The translations under genes and the position numbers were made by a program. Source: Streptomyces sp. B3I8 (GTDB lineage: Bacteria > Actinomycetota > Actinomycetes > Streptomycetales > Streptomycetaceae). From it: a stretch of 64,000 nucleotides of DNA. The notes under the pieces are model-generated. The model ran no database searches. It saw only the letters and a program-made list of their open reading frames with translations, and was not told the DNA's origin. Shown here piece after piece: positions 59,305-64,000 of the stretch (position 1 is its first letter; each line of letters starts with the position of its first letter). The DNA is taken from NCBI RefSeq assembly GCF_030816915.1, contig NZ_JAUSYN010000002.1, positions 558,001-622,000 on the forward strand, read 5' to 3'.

Positions 59305-59765
59305 CGGGTGCGTGCCTCCTGTCCGAGCCGGGCGGCGAGCTTGCCGGAGTCCTTCTTGACGGAGTTGATGAGAACCTTGCGCAGCAGGGTCTTCGGCATG
59401 ATGCCGAAGTAGTCCCCGGGCTGGACGTCGAACGTCCAGTGCACGTCGGTGCCGCCGTCCTCGTTGGCGGTGTAGGCGTAGGTGCCCTGGTAGGACACGG
59501 GCCCGCTCAGCGTGTGGAACTTCGACAGGCGGCCCGGCTCGAACTCGTCGATCTCGACGGTGAACTCCATGCGCTTGCCGATGAGCTGGAACACGATGTC
59601 GTACCGGCAGCCGGGCCGCGGCTCGCCGCCCCGCAGGGTGACGCCCGTGACGGCCGCCTGCCACTCCGGGTCCTGCTCGGGGTCCGAGATGCGGGCGAAC
59701 GCCTCCTGCGGCGGGACAGGCACGCTGAAGGTGTACTCGGCCCTGACCGTCTCATCCTTGCTCAT
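59301..59765 (-). CDS. SRPBCC (polyketide cyclase/START-like) protein
   Basis: 154 residues. Opening TVRAEYTFSVPVPPQEAFARISDPEQDPEWQAAVTGVTLRGGEPRPGCRYDIVFQLIGKRMEFTVEIDEFEPGRLSKFHTLSG is the SRPBCC helix-grip pattern: a ligand-binding cavity over a curved sheet. TYAYTANEDGGTDVHWTFDVQPGDYFGIMPKTLLRK is typical of the polyketide cyclase/dehydrase-like subgroup. Starts within the last codons of the NRPS gene (14-bp overlap) and its stop overlaps the next ketosynthase. It could cyclise or shield the product; no catalytic residue is clearly recognised. Confidence 0.82.
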   Translation of the reverse strand: MSKDETVRAEYTFSVPVPPQEAFARISDPEQDPEWQAAVTGVTLRGGEPRPGCRYDIVFQLIGKRMEFTVEIDEFEPGRLSKFHTLSGPVSYQGTYAYTANEDGGTDVHWTFDVQPGDYFGIMPKTLLRKVLINSVKKDSGKLAARLGQEARTR

Positions 59766-62700
59766 CGTTCGTCTCTCCTTCTCCGTGGCGCGAGGCCGGG
59801 TGCGACTGAAGGTGGGGGCCGACGGCCAGGGCGGCCTTCTCGGCGTGCGGCGGGTACATCACCGAGTTGTGGTCACCGGGGACGTCGATGACGTCCAGGG
59901 ACCCCTCGATCAGTGACTGCCAGCCGAGCGTGGGCCCGTAGTCGGTGGTCTCGTCGACGGCGCGCAGCAGCACCAGGTCGACGTCGGCGGGCTCCGGCAG
60001 ATAGGTCTGCAGGGCGATGCCGTTGGCCAGGTAGGCCTCGAAGTAGCGCAGGATCTGCGCGCGGTCGGCGTCCTGGGCGAGGACGCCGAGGTCGGCGGCC
60101 TCCTTCAGGATGTGGTCGAACGCGGCGTCGCCGCCGAGTTCGCGCAGGTACTCCGCCGGGATGTCGAGGGTCTTGCCGTAGGGCACCGCGAGGTCCCGCG
60201 CGAACCACGACAGGATCGTCGCGTCGTCGGAGGACTCCGGGATGTTCTCCTCGACGGGCGCGCGGCTGTCGATGCCGAACACGAGGTCGGTGCTCTCGCC
60301 CGCCTCGCGCAGCTGGACGGCCACCTCGTAGGCGATGACGCCGCCGAAGCACCAACCGCCCACGGTGTAGGGACCGTTCGGCTGTAGGGCCTTGATGTAC
60401 TCGAGGTAGCGGGTGGCCATGGCCTCGACGCTGACCTCGGCCTCGCCCTCGCTCTCGATGCCGGGGGCCTCGACGGCGAGGACGGGCCGGCCCTCGGGGA
60501 GGTGGCGGGTGAGTTCGACGTAGCAGAAGACGGTGCCGCCGAAGGGGTGGAACAGGAACACCGGCCGCTGGTCCGGGTGGGCGGGGTCGCCCTCGCGCAG
60601 GGTGACCACCGGGACGCGCTCGCCGTCCTGGTCCTGCCCGCCGCGGCGGACGAGCGCGGCGAGTTCCGCGACGGTGCCCTGGCGGAGCATGACGGAGATC
60701 GGCACGTCCACGTCCCACTCCTCGCGGATGGCCGCGCTGAGCCGGACGGCGAGCAGGGAGTGGCCGCCCACGTCGAAGAAGTTGTCGTGGATGCCGACCT
60801 GGGACAGGCCGAGGATCTCCGTCCACATCCGCGCCAGGGTGATCTCCGTGGCGTCGCGCGGCTTGGCGAACCCGGCGTCGGAGGTGGCGACGGGCTCGGG
60901 CAGCCGGTTGCGGTCGATCTTCTTGTTGGCGGTCAGCGGCAGTTCGTCGAGGACCATGACGACGCCGGGCACCATGTACGGCGGCAGGGAGAGCGCGGCC
61001 GCCGACTTCACGTCCGCCTGCTTCAGTTCGACGCCGGACTCGGCGACCAGGTAGGCCACCAGGCGGTCGTCGCGGACGACGACCACGGCCGTGGCGACCC
61101 CGTCGACCGCTTCGAGGACGGTCTCGACCTCGGAGAGCTCGATGCGGTAGCCGCGCAGCTTGACCTGGTTGTCCAGCCGCCCGTGGTGCAGCAGCCGGCC
61201 CTCGCTGGTGAAGCGGGCCCGGTCGCCGGTGCGGTAGAGCCGGTCCTCGGGGGCGGCGGGGAGTCCGGTGACGAACCGCTCCGCCGTCAGTTCCTCGCGG
61301 TCCCAGTAGCCGAGCGCGAGGCCGTCGCCGCCGATCCACAGCTCGCCGGGGAACCCGGGTTCCACCTGCCGGCCCTGCGGGTCGAGGGTGTGGAGCCGGG
61401 TGTTGGCGAGCGGCGTGCCGATGTCGATGCCCCGGGCGGGGTCGACGCGGCCCGAGGTGGACCAGATGGTCGTCTCGGTGGGCCCGTAGACGTTGCGCAG
61501 GCTCGCCACCCGGGTGCTGAGGAACTCGGCCAGTTCAAGGGGGAGTTCCTCGCCGCCGCAGAGCACGTTGAGCCGCTCGGAGCCCTGCCAGCCGGCGTCC
61601 CGGAGCATGCGCCAGGAGGTGGGCGTGGCCTGCATCCAGGTGGCGCCGGACTCCTCGATGCGGACGGCGAGCGCGGCTCCGTCGGCCGCGGTGGTGCTGT
61701 CGCACACGAGGACCCTGCCGCCGGTGAGCAGCGGCAGGTACAGCTCCAGGCCGGCGATGTCGAAGGAGACCGTGGTGACGGCGAGCAGGCTGTCGTCGGA
61801 TGTGAAGCCGGTGTCCTCCCGCATCGACAGGAGCAGGTTGGTCAGGGCGTGGTGCGGGATCGCCACCCCCTTGGGGCGGCCGGTGGAGCCGGAGGTGTAG
61901 AGGACGTAGGCGAGGTCACCGGCCCCGACAAAGGCGCGCTCGCCGCCGGGGGCGGCGGGCGGCAGGTCGTCGAGGTCGAGCACCGGCAGGCCGGGCACGT
62001 GGCTGTCGGCCAGCGTGCCGCTGCTGAGCAGCAGCCGGGCGCGGGAGTCCTCGGCCATGTAGGCCAGCCGCTCGGCGGGGAGGCTGGGGTCCAGGGGGAC
62101 GTAGGCGGCCCCGGCCTCCAGGACGCCGAGGAGGGCGGCCACGAGCGGGGCGCCGCGGTCGGCCATGACGGCGACCCGGTCCCCGGCGACGACCCCGGCA
62201 GTCCGCAGCGCGGCCGCGACCGTCTCGACCTCGGTCAGCAGCCGGGCGTAGCTCCACTGCTCCTCCCCGGTCTTCCCGGCGACCAGCGCGATCGCCTCGG
62301 GGGTGCGGGTGGCCTGCTCCCGGAAGAGGTGCGGCAGTCCGGCCTCGGGGACGGTGCGGGCGGGTCCGGTGCCCCAGTCGGCGATCCGGGTCCGCTGCCG
62401 CTCGTCGCCCCGGGGCAGGCTGCCCAGCGGCTCGTCGGGGCGGGTGACCAGCGTCTCCACGGTGGTGACGAAGGAGGCGGCCAGTTCCCGGGCCGTCCGC
62501 TCGGTGAAGACGTCGGTGTTGAAGCGCAGGACGCCCGCGTAGGCGCCGGCGCGCTCCGCGCCCATCTCGATCCAGAGGTCGGTCTGGCCCTCCTGCTGCG
62601 GCAGCGGGTACGGCCGCAGGGTGGCCCCGGCCAGCTCCAGCTCGGTGCCCTCGCCGGGCTCCAGCAGGAAGAAGTCGTCCATGTCGTTCAGGAACGGCAG

Positions 62701-63756
62701 CCGGTCCCAGGCGAAGCCGGCCTGGTACAGGGGTGTGCGGCTGGGGTCGCGCGGCGGCGCGAGCTCCCGGACCAGCCAGGGGAAGGGCAGTTCCTGCGCC
62801 CGGGTGGCCCGCAGCACCCGCTCGCGGGAGGAGGCGAGGAGCTGACGGTAGGTCGACTCCTCGTTCACCTCGCCGCGGACGACGACGGTGTTGACGAAGT
62901 TGCCGAGCGCGTCGCGGAACTGCCGCTGCACACGGCCGGAAGTGGGGGTGCCGACCATGACGTCCGCCTGGCCGCTGAGCCGGCTGAGCAGCACCAGGTA
63001 GGCGGAGAGCAGCACGGTGTACGGCGTCGTGGAGGACTCGCGCGCCAGTCGCCGTACCGCCTCGGTGGTGTCGGCACTGAGGCCGAAGGGCACCGAGGCG
63101 CCGTCGTAGGACGGGGCGGGCGGCCGGGGCCGGTCGCCGTACAGGTCGAGGGCGGGCGGCGCGTCGGCGAGCCGTTCCTCCTCACCGGCGAGGAGGGCGG
63201 CGGCCCGCTCGCCGGTGAGGAAGTCGCGCTGCTGCTCGGCATAGGCGGCGAAGGAGCCGCCGTCCAGAGTGAACCGGTTGGGGGTGCCCTCCAGGCGGCC
63301 GCGCACCTCGGACAGCAGGAGCGCCAGCGACCAGAAGTCGATCGCGATGTGGTGCATCACGACGGTGAACACCCAGGTGCGCTCGGCGGTCCGGTAGAGG
63401 TGGACGCGCCACAGCGGCGGGCGGGCGAGGTCGAACGGCTCGCGGCTGTCGGTACGGATGCGGTCGCGCAGCTCGGCCGGGTCGGTGCCGCGGACGTCGG
63501 CGTGCCGGATGTCGGGCCGGACGGTGCCGGACACCCACTGCTCGGGCCCCTCGGGGCCGGCGCGGAAGGCGATGCGGAGGGCGTCGTGCTCGCGGGTGAG
63601 GTCCTCGACGACGTCCAGGACTCGGGGGCCGAGTTCCGGGTCGGCGGTGACCTCGGCGGCGAAGGTGATGTGGTAGGCCGCGCACCCGGGGTCGGTCTCG
63701 TGGATGAACCAGAGCCCGGCCTGCTGGTGGTTGGCGGGTATCGGGTTGCTCATCAC
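59752..63756 (-). CDS. Single-module NRPS: C-A(Gly)-PCP-TE with Cys thioesterase
   Basis: 1334 residues. Condensation domain (about 1-440): MHHIAIDFWS, H135-H136 and D140. Adenylation domain (about 470-960): YVLYTSGSTGRPKG, NVYGPTETTIW. Reading the ten specificity positions against GrsA gives D666 I667 L670 Q709 L732 G734 V756 I764 W765 K945, DILQLGVIWK, close to the glycine code. PCP: FFDVGGHSLL, Ser1000. Thioesterase (about 1060-1330): VGGWCFGGVIAYE, so nucleophile is C1136, with D1163 and H1296. The start overlaps the upstream ACP gene. It should join an ACP-bound acyl group to glycine and release the product. Confidence 0.88.
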   Translation of the reverse strand: MMSNPIPANHQQAGLWFIHETDPGCAAYHITFAAEVTADPELGPRVLDVVEDLTREHDALRIAFRAGPEGPEQWVSGTVRPDIRHADVRGTDPAELRDRIRTDSREPFDLARPPLWRVHLYRTAERTWVFTVVMHHIAIDFWSLALLLSEVRGRLEGTPNRFTLDGGSFAAYAEQQRDFLTGERAAALLAGEEERLADAPPALDLYGDRPRPPAPSYDGASVPFGLSADTTEAVRRLARESSTTPYTVLLSAYLVLLSRLSGQADVMVGTPTSGRVQRQFRDALGNFVNTVVVRGEVNEESTYRQLLASSRERVLRATRAQELPFPWLVRELAPPRDPSRTPLYQAGFAWDRLPFLNDMDDFFLLEPGEGTELELAGATLRPYPLPQQEGQTDLWIEMGAERAGAYAGVLRFNTDVFTERTARELAASFVTTVETLVTRPDEPLGSLPRGDERQRTRIADWGTGPARTVPEAGLPHLFREQATRTPEAIALVAGKTGEEQWSYARLLTEVETVAAALRTAGVVAGDRVAVMADRGAPLVAALLGVLEAGAAYVPLDPSLPAERLAYMAEDSRARLLLSSGTLADSHVPGLPVLDLDDLPPAAPGGERAFVGAGDLAYVLYTSGSTGRPKGVAIPHHALTNLLLSMREDTGFTSDDSLLAVTTVSFDIAGLELYLPLLTGGRVLVCDSTTAADGAALAVRIEESGATWMQATPTSWRMLRDAGWQGSERLNVLCGGEELPLELAEFLSTRVASLRNVYGPTETTIWSTSGRVDPARGIDIGTPLANTRLHTLDPQGRQVEPGFPGELWIGGDGLALGYWDREELTAERFVTGLPAAPEDRLYRTGDRARFTSEGRLLHHGRLDNQVKLRGYRIELSEVETVLEAVDGVATAVVVVRDDRLVAYLVAESGVELKQADVKSAAALSLPPYMVPGVVMVLDELPLTANKKIDRNRLPEPVATSDAGFAKPRDATEITLARMWTEILGLSQVGIHDNFFDVGGHSLLAVRLSAAIREEWDVDVPISVMLRQGTVAELAALVRRGGQDQDGERVPVVTLREGDPAHPDQRPVFLFHPFGGTVFCYVELTRHLPEGRPVLAVEAPGIESEGEAEVSVEAMATRYLEYIKALQPNGPYTVGGWCFGGVIAYEVAVQLREAGESTDLVFGIDSRAPVEENIPESSDDATILSWFARDLAVPYGKTLDIPAEYLRELGGDAAFDHILKEAADLGVLAQDADRAQILRYFEAYLANGIALQTYLPEPADVDLVLLRAVDETTDYGPTLGWQSLIEGSLDVIDVPGDHNSVMYPPHAEKAALAVGPHLQSHPASRHGEGETNDEQG

Positions 63757-64000
63757 TTGCCGTCCGCGGCGGCCGTCCGGGCCGGTACGGCGCCGTCGGC
63801 GGGCGTCCCGCCGTTGATCAGCACCACAAGCGCCTCGGCGAGGGAGTCGACCGTGGGGTGGTCCCAGAGCAGGTCCACCGGCGGGTCGGTGAGGCCGAAG
63901 GAGTCCTCTATCTCCATGCCGACGGTGAGTGCCGCCATGGAGTCCAGGCCGTAGGAGGTGAAGGGCCGGTCGGTGGCCAGTTCGGCGGGGGCGATGCCGG
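63753..64000 (-). CDS. Acyl carrier protein domain, cut by window edge
   Basis: About 82 codons are visible, stop at 63753-63755 overlapping the NRPS start. The phosphopantetheine site is SYGLDSMAALTVGMEIEDSFG, where Ser of LDSM would carry the arm. The acidic four-helix pattern continues (DPPVDLLWDHPTVDSLAEAL). The LDSM form and RPFTSYG context are typical of carrier domains placed after fatty-acyl-AMP ligases or in PKS proteins. It may be free-standing or the C terminus of a larger protein that extends beyond the right edge. It should feed the acyl chain to the NRPS condensation domain. Confidence 0.85.
   Translation of the reverse strand, partial: GIAPAELATDRPFTSYGLDSMAALTVGMEIEDSFGLTDPPVDLLWDHPTVDSLAEALVVLINGGTPADGAVPARTAAADGK

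Noticed and set aside
1..64000. tRNA, rRNA and riboswitches
   Set aside because: No cloverleaf-like sequence, conserved rRNA core or recognisable riboswitch aptamer was seen by eye on either strand; a covariance-model scan would be needed to exclude small RNAs.

Overview
The window is GC-rich throughout, uses GTG and even TTG starts freely, and packs genes into ATGA/GTGA-overlapping operons. Its families (PopR/ClpP3-ClpP4, SigB-type and ECF sigma factors, NsdA family, DUF397, DUF6479, streptophobe family, isorenieratene-type carotenoid genes) point to a Streptomyces chromosome, probably an accessory-rich arm. No tRNA, rRNA or CRISPR was seen.

Layout. (1) 1-4.4 kb: an MFS exporter cut by the window edge with two operator-like palindromes, an FAD monooxygenase, RNase HI with a Cys-rich tail, and two VOC proteins. 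(2) 4.6-8.4 kb: a stress-protease island, clpP3-clpP4, convergent popR and a SigB-family sigma factor (probably sigL), then a DHFR-like enzyme. (3) 8.5-12.1 kb: a response regulator, a response-regulator/PP2C phosphatase fusion and an RsbW-like ATPase on the minus strand, divergent from a microprotein plus two PRC-barrel proteins. (4) 12.2-21.4 kb: assorted metabolism, including a streptophobe membrane protein, aldo/keto reductase with divergent LysR, DinB-like protein, adenosine deaminase, dienelactone hydrolase and secreted PI-PLC. (5) 21.5-35.3 kb: a light/carotenoid locus with crtI-crtB-Rieske on the minus strand and, on the plus strand, an SDR/DUF2867 protein, photolyase, a LitS-like ECF sigma and crtY-crtT-crtU; an FAD oxidoreductase lies between them. 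crtE and litR are absent, and a decayed MMPL gene lies directly upstream of crtI. (6) 35.4-56.7 kb: acyltransferase, secreted tripeptidyl-aminopeptidase-like hydrolase, Gfo/Idh dehydrogenase, PAS-PP2C protein, NsdA-family regulator, APH-like kinase, secreted amidase, small proteins, an MMPL relic, nucleotidyltransferase, AMP ligase, penicillin-acylase-family enzyme, a second desaturase-like flavoprotein, an MpaB-like protein, a DUF326 Cys-rich protein and DUF6479. (7) 56.8-64 kb: a minus-strand operon of at least five overlapping genes (ACP, single-module NRPS, SRPBCC, two ketosynthases) that runs off the right edge.

The right-edge operon is the best candidate for an undescribed system. It has a C-A-PCP-TE module whose specificity code reads as glycine, a thioesterase with Cys in place of the usual Ser, and a ketosynthase whose first catalytic His is Asn, paired with an intact one. 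Other notable points are a ClpP4 lacking its catalytic His, an 18-bp motif shared upstream of two unrelated small-enzyme genes, a PAS-PP2C protein with eroded metal ligands, and two MMPL relics. All functional statements rest on reading motifs by eye; no database search was run.
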